DNA of 64,000 nt from Saprospiraceae bacterium (GCA_016710585.1 JADJVN010000001.1:452315-516314), one strand, 5' to 3'. Shown: positions 27,561 to 38,211, numbered from the stretch's first letter. Numbers and translations are program-made. The notes: generated by a model not told the origin, from the letters alone.

Positions 27561-29048
27561 ATGCCTGTTGAACTCTTATATTTATTGCTTGGATTGGTCA
27601 TAGGTGTGATCGCTTATTTGATTTTAAGGTCACAAATGGTGTCGAAAGGAGATTTGATATCCATGGAAAAACTAATGAATGAGCAAAAAAATTTAAATGC
27701 CGTACTTCAAGAAAGAAATAATAAATTGAATGAAGATTATAAAATAATTTTAAGCAAATTCGAAGAAAAAAATCATGAAGCGACTCAGCTTTTTTCTGAA
27801 AAGTCTAGTCTGCAAAGTAGCTTGCAAATAATTAAAAATCAAGCACAACAGTTTTCTTTAGAATTATCAGAACAAAAAACACTGAATCAGCAACAACAGG
27901 ATGATATTCTAAAACTTCACAGAGGATTGAGTGCAGGAACGGAGGCTTATAAATCATTACAGCTAAGGCTTGAGACACAGAAACAAGAAATTGAAGATTT
28001 TAGAAAACAGTCCAACATTGAATTTCAGAATATTGCAAATAAAATTCTTGAAGAAAAATCACAAAAATTCACTCAATCTAATAAAGATAATCTTGATGCA
28101 ATTTTAAAACCATTAGGAGAGAATCTTGAATCATTTAAGAAAAAAGTTGAAGAAACATATGATAAGGAATCTAAACAAAGATTTTCTTTAGAAGAAAAGC
28201 TAAAAGATCTCATCACTTTAAATCATAAAATAAGTGATGAAGCAAATAATCTAGCGTCAGCACTCAAAGGTCAATCTAAAAAACAAGGAAATTGGGGAGA
28301 GATTATTCTAGAGAGTATTTTGGAGAAATCTGGCTTGCAAAAAAATAGAGAATATTTTGTCCAAGAGACATTGACAAATGAGGATGGAAAACAGTTTAGA
28401 CCAGATATCATTATCCATTTGCCTGAAGATAGGAAGATCGTCATTGATTCAAAAGTTTCTTTAGTTTCTTATGATAGATATTGCTCAGAAGATGATAAAG
28501 TCACACAGGAAATTCATTTGAAGCAACATATAGCAAGTATATATCAACATGTGGATGATTTAAGTAAAAAGAAGTATGACACCTTAGCTTCAGGATTGGA
28601 TTTTACTATGATGTTTATTCCAATAGAACCAGCTTATTTGATCGCCATCCAAGATGATGCAGAATTATGGTATTATGCATATAATAAAAGAATTTTACTC
28701 ATCAGTCCAACTAATTTGATCGCAGCATTAAAATTGGTTTCAGATTTATGGAAAAGAGAGTCACAAAGTAAAAATGCAATTGAAATAGCTAAACAGGGGG
28801 AGAAATTATATGAAAAGTTTATTGGATTTTTGGAAACAATGGATGATGTAGGAAAGTCACTCAACAAAACTCAAGAATCCTATCTTAAAGCCGTCAATCA
28901 ACTGAAAGATGGTCGAGGGAATTTAGTTACTCAAGCACAAAAATTGAAGAAACTAGGCTTAAATTCAGCAAAAGAAGTTCCTAATAATTTATTGCCGTTT
29001 GGAGATGATGATGAAGATGAGAATATAGAATCAGTTCAAAATAGTTAA
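27561..29048 (+). CDS. rmuC: DNA recombination protein RmuC
   Basis: RmuC limits recombination at inverted repeats and has a nuclease-like fold. The 495-residue protein starts with a membrane helix (LLYLLLGLVIGVIAYLIL), then a long coiled coil up to about residue 215, then the conserved core (KKQGNWGEIILESILEKSGL, FRPDIIIHLPEDRKIVIDSK, FTMMFIPIEPAYLIAI, ILLISPTNLIAALKLV). Motifs and length are as expected. The C-terminal tail is acidic (DDDEDEN). A good promoter lies in front, and the gene is monocistronic. Confidence 0.95.
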   Translation: MPVELLYLLLGLVIGVIAYLILRSQMVSKGDLISMEKLMNEQKNLNAVLQERNNKLNEDYKIILSKFEEKNHEATQLFSEKSSLQSSLQIIKNQAQQFSLELSEQKTLNQQQQDDILKLHRGLSAGTEAYKSLQLRLETQKQEIEDFRKQSNIEFQNIANKILEEKSQKFTQSNKDNLDAILKPLGENLESFKKKVEETYDKESKQRFSLEEKLKDLITLNHKISDEANNLASALKGQSKKQGNWGEIILESILEKSGLQKNREYFVQETLTNEDGKQFRPDIIIHLPEDRKIVIDSKVSLVSYDRYCSEDDKVTQEIHLKQHIASIYQHVDDLSKKKYDTLASGLDFTMMFIPIEPAYLIAIQDDAELWYYAYNKRILLISPTNLIAALKLVSDLWKRESQSKNAIEIAKQGEKLYEKFIGFLETMDDVGKSLNKTQESYLKAVNQLKDGRGNLVTQAQKLKKLGLNSAKEVPNNLLPFGDDDEDENIESVQNS

Positions 29049-29139
29049 TATTAATCACTATTTTATTATTTGCATTCATACATTAGTTTGATCTTCTCAA
29101 TTTTTTAAAAGAATAGAGAATCTTGATTATTTTTACCAG

Positions 29140-32073
29140 ATGAAATTAATCAATGTTCTTTTTTTCTACTCATTTATATTTCAATTAGTTGCTCAAGATT
29201 TAAGTTCATTTGTCAATCCAATGATTGGCACAGCTGCTCATGGTCACACTTTTCCAGGTCCAAGTATGCCATTTGGAATGGTTCAATTGAGCCCAGATAC
29301 AAGGCTTGAAGGTTGGGACGGATGCTCTGCTTATCATCATTCAGATCAAAAAATCTATGGATTTTCTCACACGCATTTGTCGGGAACAGGATGTAGTGAT
29401 TATGGTGATATATTATTGATGCCTTGTGCAGAAGCTATAGATATACAATCTAAAGAGTACCCTTATGCATCGGAATTTAATAAAGAAAATGAGAAAGTAA
29501 AGTTGGGACAATATTCAGTTTTATTGAATAAAGCTAATATACAGGTAAGGTTGACTAGCACTTTAAGGACTGGACTTCATGAATATACATTTATGCCAGG
29601 AGCACAGACATCAGTTATTATTGATTTATCACATCGAGATAAAGTAGTTCGTGCAGGATTTGGAGAAGTCATCAAAGACGGCGTTTCTGGATATCGCATC
29701 TCCAATGCCTGGGCAAAAGAACAACATGTTTATTTTGCGCTTAAGACAAGTGCGCCAATAGTGAGGCATGAGTTAAGCTCAGATTCACTTCGCATGATTT
29801 TATTTTTTGATTTTCCCACAAGCAAGAAAATTCTTATACAATGTGCAATCTCTGCAGTAGATGAACGAGGAGCTCAATCAAATTTACAAGCAGAATGGCA
29901 AGGTTTTAATTTTGAAAAAGCTTATAAAGAAAATATTCAAGAATGGAATAAAATGTTATCAAGAATAAAAATCGAAACAAAAGACAATAAAAAGAAAACC
30001 ATATTTTATACTGCATTATATCACACTCTACTTTCTCCAAATTTATTTCAAGATAGTGATGCTAGATATCGTGGGATGGATCTAAAGATCCATAAAGGAG
30101 ATCCATTATTGCCTAGATATACTGTATTTTCATTATGGGATACTTACAGAGCTGGTCATCCAATGTACCAATTGGTATATCCAGATTTCAATAGAAAATT
30201 TGTAATGACTTTTCTTGGTCAGTATAAAGAAAATAAAAGATTGCCTGTTTGGGAGCTTGCAGGAAATGAAACCTATTGTATGATAGGCAATCATTCGATC
30301 CCAGTTATTGCGGATGCTTTATTACAATCTCCAGAGAGTTATAGTCCACAAGAAAAAAAGGAATTAATTGAAGCTATTGAAGCAACATTATTTCAAAATA
30401 ATTTTTGTCAGCAACAGGAATTTAGAAATGGTTATATTTCTACAACTCAAGCTGGAGAAAGTGTGTCTAAGACGATTGAGAATTCATTAGATTATGCCGC
30501 ATATGAAAAATTGATTGAAAAATTTGGGAATAAAGATCAAAGGGATACTTTAATTTATTATAGCTCATATTATAAAAATTTATTCAATGAAAAATCTGGT
30601 TTTTTTCAAGCTAAATCGAATAATATTTTTACAAATCCATTTAATCCACGTGAAGTTAATCACCATTATACAGAGGCCAACGCTTATCAATACTTATTTG
30701 GAGCACATCACGATATACCAGGAATGATTGAATGTATGTCCAGAGGATTTGAGGCATTATATCATAAAAACCCATTCATGGATAGAAGGATAAAATTGGA
30801 GCTGAGATTAGATTCAATATTTTATACAAGTTCTTCAATGACAGGTCGTGAACAAGCCGATATTACTGGAACTATTGGACAATATGCACATGGAAATGAA
30901 CCAAGTCACCACTATGCTTACTTGTATAATTATTCTGGTAAGACTTATAAGGCTCAAAAGATTCTAAATAAAATAATGACGGAATTGTATACCGATCAGA
31001 ATGATGGATTATGCGGAAATGAAGATTGTGGACAGATGTCTGCATGGTATGTGTTCAGTAGTCTAGGATTCTATCCAGTAGTACCTTTTGGTGGCATGAT
31101 GGATACTGGAGTTCCACAGTTTAATTCAGTTCAAATTCTTGTTCCAAATAAAGCGCCCATAACAATTCAGACAGATAGAAAAAATGGTGATACTTATGTA
31201 GCTTCATTTTTGCATAATGCAAAGGCAAATCAAATACGATTCCCGCTTAAATATGGAGATAAATTGATTTATAATATGTCTATGAAACCAGGGATGAATA
31301 TATTTGAAGATGATATTCATAAATGGTTGATCGAAGAAACAGATTTTATGCCATTGCCATATATTTTAGAAGGGGAAAGTATTTTTGGAGAAAGTACAAA
31401 TGTAGTTTTAAAATCTTCAATTCCCAATAGTGAGATCCATTATACACTTCAAGATAATCCTACAACATATCAAAAATATGAGGATCCAATTATTATTGAT
31501 CACAATACAACATTGCGATTCAGATCTTGTAGAATGTTGGAAGGTGAAAAAGAATGTACCCCTTGGTTGATCTCAAATTTTAGGCAAAGACCACAGGGAA
31601 TCTCTTTACAGAGTATAACAGAATGTGCGCCTCAATATACAGCAGGAGGTAGATTGGCATTGATAGATGGTCAAAATGGATCCGTAGATTTTCATGATGG
31701 AATGTGGCAAGGAACACAGGGCGAGAATATCGAAGTGATCATTTATTTGGATGAAAATTGGAATAAAAAAATCAATTCTATTCAACTTACAGCTTTGCAA
31801 GATTCTAGATCATGGGTAATATTGCCAGAGCAGGTAGAATTTTTACTTTCTAATGATGGAGAGCAATTTCAATCAGCAGCAATCGTAACTCATCAAATAG
31901 ATAAAATGGATGAGAAGAAGCAAATCCATAAATTTGAATTGTTGAGTCCCAATAAATTTAATTATTTAAAACTTAAAATTAAAAATCCTGGTTTACTACC
32001 AAGTGAACATATAGGTGCTAGTGGTAAGTCTTGGATTTTTCTAGATGAGATTAAAATAAATACAGAAGATTAA
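29140..32073 (+). CDS. GH92 family alpha-mannosidase with C-terminal chitobiase-like and F5/8-like domains
   Basis: A secreted exo-alpha-mannosidase of 977 residues with signal peptide (INVLFFYSFIFQLVAQ). The GH92 core shows the characteristic start (FVNPMIGTAAHGHTFPGPSM, FGMVQLSPDT), FSHTHLSGTGCSDYGD, and the acid/base region GNEDCGQMSAWYVFSSLGF. After about residue 745 comes a chitobiase C-terminal-like segment (SIPNSEIHYTLQDNPTTYQK), and the last 140 residues look like a discoidin/F5-8 carbohydrate-binding module. By family knowledge it is calcium-dependent and trims alpha-1,2 (and other) mannose from N-glycans or mannans. A glycosylasparaginase gene follows after 207 bases, pointing to N-glycoprotein use. 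No T9SS domain is present. Confidence 0.93.
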   Translation: MKLINVLFFYSFIFQLVAQDLSSFVNPMIGTAAHGHTFPGPSMPFGMVQLSPDTRLEGWDGCSAYHHSDQKIYGFSHTHLSGTGCSDYGDILLMPCAEAIDIQSKEYPYASEFNKENEKVKLGQYSVLLNKANIQVRLTSTLRTGLHEYTFMPGAQTSVIIDLSHRDKVVRAGFGEVIKDGVSGYRISNAWAKEQHVYFALKTSAPIVRHELSSDSLRMILFFDFPTSKKILIQCAISAVDERGAQSNLQAEWQGFNFEKAYKENIQEWNKMLSRIKIETKDNKKKTIFYTALYHTLLSPNLFQDSDARYRGMDLKIHKGDPLLPRYTVFSLWDTYRAGHPMYQLVYPDFNRKFVMTFLGQYKENKRLPVWELAGNETYCMIGNHSIPVIADALLQSPESYSPQEKKELIEAIEATLFQNNFCQQQEFRNGYISTTQAGESVSKTIENSLDYAAYEKLIEKFGNKDQRDTLIYYSSYYKNLFNEKSGFFQAKSNNIFTNPFNPREVNHHYTEANAYQYLFGAHHDIPGMIECMSRGFEALYHKNPFMDRRIKLELRLDSIFYTSSSMTGREQADITGTIGQYAHGNEPSHHYAYLYNYSGKTYKAQKILNKIMTELYTDQNDGLCGNEDCGQMSAWYVFSSLGFYPVVPFGGMMDTGVPQFNSVQILVPNKAPITIQTDRKNGDTYVASFLHNAKANQIRFPLKYGDKLIYNMSMKPGMNIFEDDIHKWLIEETDFMPLPYILEGESIFGESTNVVLKSSIPNSEIHYTLQDNPTTYQKYEDPIIIDHNTTLRFRSCRMLEGEKECTPWLISNFRQRPQGISLQSITECAPQYTAGGRLALIDGQNGSVDFHDGMWQGTQGENIEVIIYLDENWNKKINSIQLTALQDSRSWVILPEQVEFLLSNDGEQFQSAAIVTHQIDKMDEKKQIHKFELLSPNKFNYLKLKIKNPGLLPSEHIGASGKSWIFLDEIKINTED

Positions 32074-32280
32074 ATTTTGTATTATAGAGTCACTTATCAT
32101 ATTCAAAAGATTAATTAAATCTAAATTATTACCTTTGGATCTTCGGATAGAAAAGTGAAAAAATTTTCCTAACAGTTGTAATTAATTTATCGTGCTCGTG
32201 ACTGGATATCTTTTAAAATTTTGTTAGATTTTAAATTTTTGAACATAAAGACCATTTAGAATACTAAAAATAGAAAAAAC

Positions 32281-33261
32281 ATGAAAAATTCAAGACGTCA
32301 ATTTATTAAGAATACCGCATTAACTGGAATTATTTTGCCTTCAATAATAAAGGAATTTCCAGAAGTAAAAAACAGCGAATCTAAAGTAATACAATATCCT
32401 ATCACTATTGCAACTTGGAATAATAAGAAAGCGATACAGGCAGCTTGGAGTATTTTAAAAGCAGAGGGTGATGCCTTGGATGCTGTTCAAGCAGGAGCAA
32501 TGGTTCCTGAAGCAGATCCAGAAGATACATCAGTAGGATATGGTGGTTTTCCAGATAGAGATGGAGATGTGACTTTAGATGCAAGTATTATGGACCATAA
32601 AGGAAATGCAGGTGCCGTTATGTATTTGGAAGGCATCAAGCATCCAATAGCTGTAGCTCGTATGGTTATGGAAAAAACCCCTCATGTGTTTTTAGCTGGT
32701 AGTGGAGCAAAACAATTTGCATTAGAAAATGGATTTATCGAAGAGAATCTACTTACAGAAAAGGCAAAACAAGCTTGGGAAAACTGGAAATTGAATTCAA
32801 AATATGAACCAAAGATTAATTCAGAGCGACATGATACCATTGGTATATTAGCACAAGATTCAAAAGGAAATATTGCTGGAGCATGTTCTACATCGGGACT
32901 TGCCTTTAAGATGAAAGGTCGCGTAGGTGATTCTCCAATTATTGGTGCAGGTTTATATGTAGATAATGAAGTCGGTGCTGCGACGGCAACTGGACTAGGC
33001 GAGGCGGTGGTGAAAAAAGTAGGCGCATTCTCAATTGTCGAGATGATGCGGACAGGAATGAGTCCACAAATGGCTTGTGAAGCAGCAGTCAAAAGACTTT
33101 TAAGCATGCCTAATCACAAAGATTTGCAAGTAGGTTATATTGCAATTAATAATTTGGGACAATATGGAGGATTTAGTCTTCAACCGGGCTTTCAGTTTTA
33201 TTTAATTCAAAAAGGAAAGGCAAAATTAGTGGAGTCCAAGTCCTATTTCAAAAACAAATGA
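32281..33261 (+). CDS. Glycosylasparaginase (N4-(beta-N-acetylglucosaminyl)-L-asparaginase)
   Basis: An Ntn-hydrolase of 326 residues that releases asparagine from GlcNAc-Asn, the last step of N-glycan breakdown. The Thr of the HDTIGILAQD motif is the expected autocleavage site and nucleophile. The following GACSTSGLAFKMKGRVGDSP and GAGLYVDNEVGAATATGLGE blocks are family signatures. The N-terminus (KNSRRQFIKNTALTGIILP) looks like a twin-arginine-type export signal. Together with the preceding GH92 enzyme it suggests degradation of asparagine-linked glycans in the periplasm. Confidence 0.92.
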   Translation: MKNSRRQFIKNTALTGIILPSIIKEFPEVKNSESKVIQYPITIATWNNKKAIQAAWSILKAEGDALDAVQAGAMVPEADPEDTSVGYGGFPDRDGDVTLDASIMDHKGNAGAVMYLEGIKHPIAVARMVMEKTPHVFLAGSGAKQFALENGFIEENLLTEKAKQAWENWKLNSKYEPKINSERHDTIGILAQDSKGNIAGACSTSGLAFKMKGRVGDSPIIGAGLYVDNEVGAATATGLGEAVVKKVGAFSIVEMMRTGMSPQMACEAAVKRLLSMPNHKDLQVGYIAINNLGQYGGFSLQPGFQFYLIQKGKAKLVESKSYFKNK

Positions 33262-33460
33262 TAAAAATATTATATAAATTATTTTAAAAATATCACCAGA
33301 ATTATCATTCGTATAACATTGTAAATCTGAGAATAACATAATTTTTATTTTTAATCTATTCTTTTTCAAAATTACATATTAAATAATATTATAATATGTT
33401 TGGGTCTTTGGCATTTTGTTTGCCACATTGAAGTTGGTTCAAAAAACCAAGACTTTAGTG

Positions 33461-34114
33461 ATGATTCAAATTGGCGTAATAGATGACCATAAGTTATTTT
33501 TAAAAGCATTTGTCTTATTACTTCGACAGATTTCTGATCAATTAGATTTTAAGATTGATGCACATGAAATCACAATTGAAGGTCTCACTAAATCTCTAGA
33601 TTTTTTAAATCTGATTTTTTTGGATTTGGAAATGGAGGAGAAAAATGGTATTGAACTTTTGACCGAACTCAAACTCAGCAATCCAGACTTACGGATTATC
33701 ATTCTCAGTATGCACACGAATGAGAAAGTCGTAAGAGATGCAATGAAAAAAGGTGCCGATGGGTATCTTTCTAAGCGAACTGATATAGCAGAATTAGTAG
33801 AAGCTATTCGTACCGTCCTCACAGGTAAAGTTTATTTAGGAGATGATATAAATAAAATTATAACAGACTCTGCGGATGATAAACTTAAAGGAAAAGGACC
33901 GATCAATAGGTTTAATACTAAGATGCATATTACCAAGAGAGAAGCAGAAATTTTGGATCTTATATCCAAGGGAATGTCAAATAGAGACATGGCTGCACAA
34001 CTCTACATCAGTAATGAAACGGTGAGTGTTCACCGCAAGAATCTGATGAAAAAGCTTGGTGTTTCAAGTGTCACAGGATTGCTGAAGGTGGCTAGTGAAT
34101 TAGATTTGATTTAA
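33461..34114 (+). CDS. LuxR/NarL-type response regulator (orphan)
   Basis: A two-domain response regulator of about 217 residues. The receiver domain has acidic residues at 8-9 (VIDDHKLF), the phospho-accepting Asp 55 (IFLDLEMEEKNG) and the conserved Lys in GYLSKRTD. The C-terminal LuxR-type helix-turn-helix is clear (ITKREAEILDLISKGMSN, ISNETVSVHRKNLMKKLG). The frame starts at 33416, but ATG 33461 fits the family start (MIQIGVIDD). No histidine kinase is in the window. It lies just ahead of the large T9SS surface genes on the same strand, which could be its targets, but this is only positional. Confidence 0.92.
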   Translation: MIQIGVIDDHKLFLKAFVLLLRQISDQLDFKIDAHEITIEGLTKSLDFLNLIFLDLEMEEKNGIELLTELKLSNPDLRIIILSMHTNEKVVRDAMKKGADGYLSKRTDIAELVEAIRTVLTGKVYLGDDINKIITDSADDKLKGKGPINRFNTKMHITKREAEILDLISKGMSNRDMAAQLYISNETVSVHRKNLMKKLGVSSVTGLLKVASELDLI

Positions 34115-34197
34115 TCTAAAATTTCAACTCACGAATCATTTTCAAAAACAAAAAGAAACTGTGTAAGCTGCAATATGCTTGCCATTATAAATTTTTT

Positions 34198-37100
34198 ATG
34201 ATGTATTACTTAAAGCCGTTTAACCGATTAATTTCAATGAACATGGAAATTTTTACAAACAAATTTCGAATTCAGTCAAGAGTGTTGACACTGTTCACGC
34301 TTTTGATTTTTTATTTTACTAATAGCCATTTGATTGCGCAATGCACTCTAGCTTGTGATGACAATGTCCAAGTTTCTGTCAATCAAAACTGTCAGGCTGT
34401 TATCACACCAAGTATGATGCTAGAGGATACTACTCAGTTTTGTACTTATACTGTGATAGTTTATGATATTAGTGGTTTGCCATTGCCAAGCCCTATTGTT
34501 AACTCATCACATCTAAATCAGACTTTAAGAGTTCGTGTCTTATCTGGAGCTAATTCATGTTGGGGTCAAATTTTTGTACAGGATAAATTCCGGCCTACAA
34601 TTATTTGTCCACCAAATGATACTATTTATTGTAACAATGTCAATTATATTCCATTGAGTCCAGTTGTTTCTGACAATTGTGGTGGATTATTGACTAGACA
34701 TTTGATTTCAGATAATACAGTAAAGTATCCTTGCGATTCAGCCTTGGTTGGGAAAAGAACTATTACATATTTTTATACGGATACGTATAACAATAGTTCT
34801 GATACCTGTAGACAGATGATCTGGTATAAGAAAGTGGACTCTGCGCTTATTGTATGGCCTACTGATAAAGAGTTTAGTTGTCAGTATTATACTACCACAC
34901 CTCCATTAGCAGTTACTGGAGTACCCACTATTGGTGGAAATCCGTTATATCCAAATTGGGGAAATTGCAATATTGCGGTGACTTTTGAAGATGAAAGAAT
35001 CAGTGTTTGTCCTGGTACTTTCAAGATTCTTAGAAAGTGGACGCTGCTTGATTGGTGTAAGCCTTCTGGAAGTAATGTTAATATAAGATATCAAGTTATA
35101 AAAGTTGTGGATAATGAAGGCCCCGTGGTCTCATGTGCTGTAGATATGACAGTGAGTACAGATGTTTGGTCTTGTACTGGAACAGCTATTATCGAGCCGC
35201 CAACAATTATTAGAGAATGTTCTACTACTTCTTTAAGTGTTGGATACAAGACAGTATCTCCTACTGGTGATACAACATTTAATGGTTCAAACACAAGTAA
35301 TATAGTTATTCTTTCCAATGGTTTAGTTTCTGTAACTAATTTACCATTAGGTTTGAATTGGGTTATATTCAGATTGACTGATCAATGTGGTAATTATACA
35401 GATTGTGCTACAGAAGTAAGAGTTTTAGACAAAGTTGCTCCAGTTGCAGTCTGTGATCAAAAAACTACAGTATCTCTTACTGTTGATGGTACTGCAAAAG
35501 TAGACGCTTTCACTTTTGATGATGGTTCACATGATAATTGTGCATTAGACAGATATGAAGTATCTAGAATGGATGTAGGAACTTGGGGTCCATATGCTTA
35601 CTTTGGTTGTACAGATATTGGTAAGACAATAATGGTTAATTTCAGAATATGGGATAAATCAAATAATAGTAATACTTGTATGGTTGAAGTAGTTGTACAA
35701 GATAAATTAGGTCCAGTGATCACTTGTCCTCCAAACATGACAATTCCTTGTGAAGTGGATAATACAGATCTAAATTTATTCGGTAAAGTTGCTTTGACTT
35801 TGACTGATAGAAAAAATATTGTCATCAACAACCCTAATGTTGTATTCAGTGGTCCAGCAATTGATGGATATGCATACGATGCTTGTGGTGTTACTATAAC
35901 AAGTACTCCATTTTCTAATATCACTTGTGGTGTTGGATCTATAGTTAGAACATTTATTGCAACAGATGCAAGTAAATTGACTTCAGTATGTCAACAAATA
36001 ATTACAATTCAAGATAAAACTGCAAATAATATTGTAGTGGTTCCACCAGCTGATTATTTTAACAATACAACATGCTTAACAAAACCTGATTTAACTCCAG
36101 CTGTTACAGGTTCACCTACAATAACTGGTGCAGATAAATGTAGTAATGTTGCAGTAACTCATGAAGATTTGACCTTTACTTTTGAGCCTGATGCATGTCT
36201 TAAAATATTGAGAAGATGGTATGTGATTGATTGGTGTTTGTATAAACCTAATGATGTTAACCCAAAAGGATTTTGGACGCATGTACAGGTGATTAAAATA
36301 TCAAATACTGTTCCACCAAACTTTACTTCAAATTGTGCAGATAGAACTGTGGAAGTTTTTGGTCCAGGATGTCAAGGTCAAGTATCATTGATAGCTAGAG
36401 CTGTAGATGATTGCACAGATACTTTAGATTTAGATTGGGTGCATGAAGTAGATATTGACAATAATAATACGATAGATGCAGCATATTCTGGAATAGGTAG
36501 AGATGCTTCAGGAGTGTATCCTGTAGGTGATCATAAAGTGACATTTAGAGTGAAAGATAATTGTGGAAATGAAAAAGTATGTAGCTTTTTAATGCATGTT
36601 ATCGATGGTAAAAAACCTACACCATATTGCAGAAGTAGCATTACTACAGTAATTATGCCTACAACAAAATCTTTAGAAATTTGGGCTAGTGATTATAACC
36701 TAAATAGTGAAGATAATTGCACAGCTCAAAAGAATCTAAAATATTACTTTTTGATCAATGGTACTTACCAACCTTCAATTACTTTCAATTGTTCTAATAT
36801 CGGTAAGAATAAGATCAAAATGTATGTAGTAGATGAGCAAGGTAATTTTGATTATTGTGAGGTAGAAATTGAACTACAAGATCCAAACAGAGCTTGTCCT
36901 ACAGGAACATTAGTTCAAGGAACAGTTACCACACCAGATGGTAAAGGAGTAAATAATGTGGCAATCTCTTGGGAGAGAACAAATCCAAATGGAACAAGCT
37001 CAATAAATACTGATTTAAAAGGAAATTATGCCTTTCCAAACATTGTTCCAGGTATGGATTATACATTCAGAGCAAGTAAAAATTATGATCATCTAAATGG

Positions 37101-38148
37101 GGTGACGACTCAAGATATTTTAATCATACAAAAGCATATTTTAGGAAAGCAAACTTTTGATACCCCATACAAGTATATTGCAGCTGATGCAAATAATACA
37201 AAATCGATATCAGCAGCTGACTTATCAGAAATCAGAAAGCTTATCTTAGGGGTGAATGGTCAGTTTATAAACAATCAAGAATCATGGAGATTTGTACCTG
37301 TTTCTTATGTGTTTCCAGATCAAACAAATCCATTCCCATATCTAGAATCTATTCAACAGCCAGCCTTAAATGGCAATATCTCGAACATGAATTTTTATGC
37401 AATAAAAATTGGAGATATGACTGGTAATGTTGATGTGGGAAGTGCTCAAGGTTTGAAGACTAGAACAAATGGTGCTTTATCATTAGTGATTAAGAATGAA
37501 GATATAAAAATAACAGGAAATGAAGTGGAAGTTCCAGTATCTATTAATCAAAATCAATTACTGTCAGGATTGCAAATGTCATTTGAATTTGCAGCTGAGC
37601 TTGAGTTTGAAAAGATTACTAGCGGAGTATTAAACTTAAGTTCTGAAAATTATAATCAGATAGACAATAAAGTTCGAATATCACAAGTAAATGATGATGC
37701 GATAAACTTTACGAAGGGTCAAACTTTATTTACACTTCATTTTAAATCAAGTAAAATGAATGCTGCACTGATCAAGTCACTAGGATTAGCTTATAGTGAT
37801 CTAAGTGCAGAAGCTTATGATGAGAATAATGAAGCATTGACGATAAGATTAGAGCAAAGAGATGCTGATAAAAAAGCCCTTGCTATTGAAAATAGTTTAG
37901 ATCAAAATACACCAAATCCATTTACCAATGAAACAACGGTTTCATACAGTGTCAATGAAGCACAATCAGTTAATTTTGTGATCTTTGATTTGGATGGTAA
38001 AGTGATAAGAAATTTTGATAAAGAAGCTTCAATGGGCAAAAATGAATTCAAAATTACGAAAAATGAACTAGGTAAAGCTGGAGTATATTTTATCCAGATG
38101 AACACTAGTCAGTATACAGAAACAAAGAAAATGGTTTTAATCCGGTGA
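34198..38148 (+). CDS. Large HYR-like/dockerin-like surface protein with T9SS type A domain
   Basis: A 1316-residue exported protein. The signal peptide ends FYFTNSHLIAQC; the start may be 34198 or the internal ATGs at 34237/34243. The first 900 residues are HYR/Ig-like beta modules with regularly placed cysteines (CPPNDTIYC, ITCPPNMTIPC, TFDDGSHDNC) alternating with the TLLDWCKP/YVIDWCLY type motif. Next is a carboxypeptidase-regulatory-like beta sandwich (QGTVTTPDGKGVNNVAISWE), the dockerin-like pair NGVTTQDILIIQKHILG and AADANNTKSISAADLSEIRK, a cohesin-like fold domain (EVPVSINQNQLLSGLQMSF) and a T9SS type A sorting signal (NTPNPFTNETTVSYSVN). It probably forms part of the surface layer or an extracellular assembly. 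A strong terminator follows. Confidence 0.85.
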   Translation: MMYYLKPFNRLISMNMEIFTNKFRIQSRVLTLFTLLIFYFTNSHLIAQCTLACDDNVQVSVNQNCQAVITPSMMLEDTTQFCTYTVIVYDISGLPLPSPIVNSSHLNQTLRVRVLSGANSCWGQIFVQDKFRPTIICPPNDTIYCNNVNYIPLSPVVSDNCGGLLTRHLISDNTVKYPCDSALVGKRTITYFYTDTYNNSSDTCRQMIWYKKVDSALIVWPTDKEFSCQYYTTTPPLAVTGVPTIGGNPLYPNWGNCNIAVTFEDERISVCPGTFKILRKWTLLDWCKPSGSNVNIRYQVIKVVDNEGPVVSCAVDMTVSTDVWSCTGTAIIEPPTIIRECSTTSLSVGYKTVSPTGDTTFNGSNTSNIVILSNGLVSVTNLPLGLNWVIFRLTDQCGNYTDCATEVRVLDKVAPVAVCDQKTTVSLTVDGTAKVDAFTFDDGSHDNCALDRYEVSRMDVGTWGPYAYFGCTDIGKTIMVNFRIWDKSNNSNTCMVEVVVQDKLGPVITCPPNMTIPCEVDNTDLNLFGKVALTLTDRKNIVINNPNVVFSGPAIDGYAYDACGVTITSTPFSNITCGVGSIVRTFIATDASKLTSVCQQIITIQDKTANNIVVVPPADYFNNTTCLTKPDLTPAVTGSPTITGADKCSNVAVTHEDLTFTFEPDACLKILRRWYVIDWCLYKPNDVNPKGFWTHVQVIKISNTVPPNFTSNCADRTVEVFGPGCQGQVSLIARAVDDCTDTLDLDWVHEVDIDNNNTIDAAYSGIGRDASGVYPVGDHKVTFRVKDNCGNEKVCSFLMHVIDGKKPTPYCRSSITTVIMPTTKSLEIWASDYNLNSEDNCTAQKNLKYYFLINGTYQPSITFNCSNIGKNKIKMYVVDEQGNFDYCEVEIELQDPNRACPTGTLVQGTVTTPDGKGVNNVAISWERTNPNGTSSINTDLKGNYAFPNIVPGMDYTFRASKNYDHLNGVTTQDILIIQKHILGKQTFDTPYKYIAADANNTKSISAADLSEIRKLILGVNGQFINNQESWRFVPVSYVFPDQTNPFPYLESIQQPALNGNISNMNFYAIKIGDMTGNVDVGSAQGLKTRTNGALSLVIKNEDIKITGNEVEVPVSINQNQLLSGLQMSFEFAAELEFEKITSGVLNLSSENYNQIDNKVRISQVNDDAINFTKGQTLFTLHFKSSKMNAALIKSLGLAYSDLSAEAYDENNEALTIRLEQRDADKKALAIENSLDQNTPNPFTNETTVSYSVNEAQSVNFVIFDLDGKVIRNFDKEASMGKNEFKITKNELGKAGVYFIQMNTSQYTETKKMVLIR

Positions 38149-38178
38149 TAAGGATTGAGTAAATGCAGTATTATTTTA

Positions 38179-38211
38179 CCTGAATCCGCAGACAGCGGAT
38201 TCAGGTTTTTT
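38179..38211 (+). terminator. Intrinsic terminator after the HYR/dockerin protein gene
   Basis: A 10-bp perfect stem (CCTGAATCCG/CGGATTCAGG) with a 7-base loop, followed by six T, 30 bases after the stop codon. Confidence 0.9.

Noticed and set aside
32682..33107. 141-codon minus-strand frame inside the glycosylasparaginase gene
   Set aside because: Shadow of a strongly supported gene; no domain or start context.
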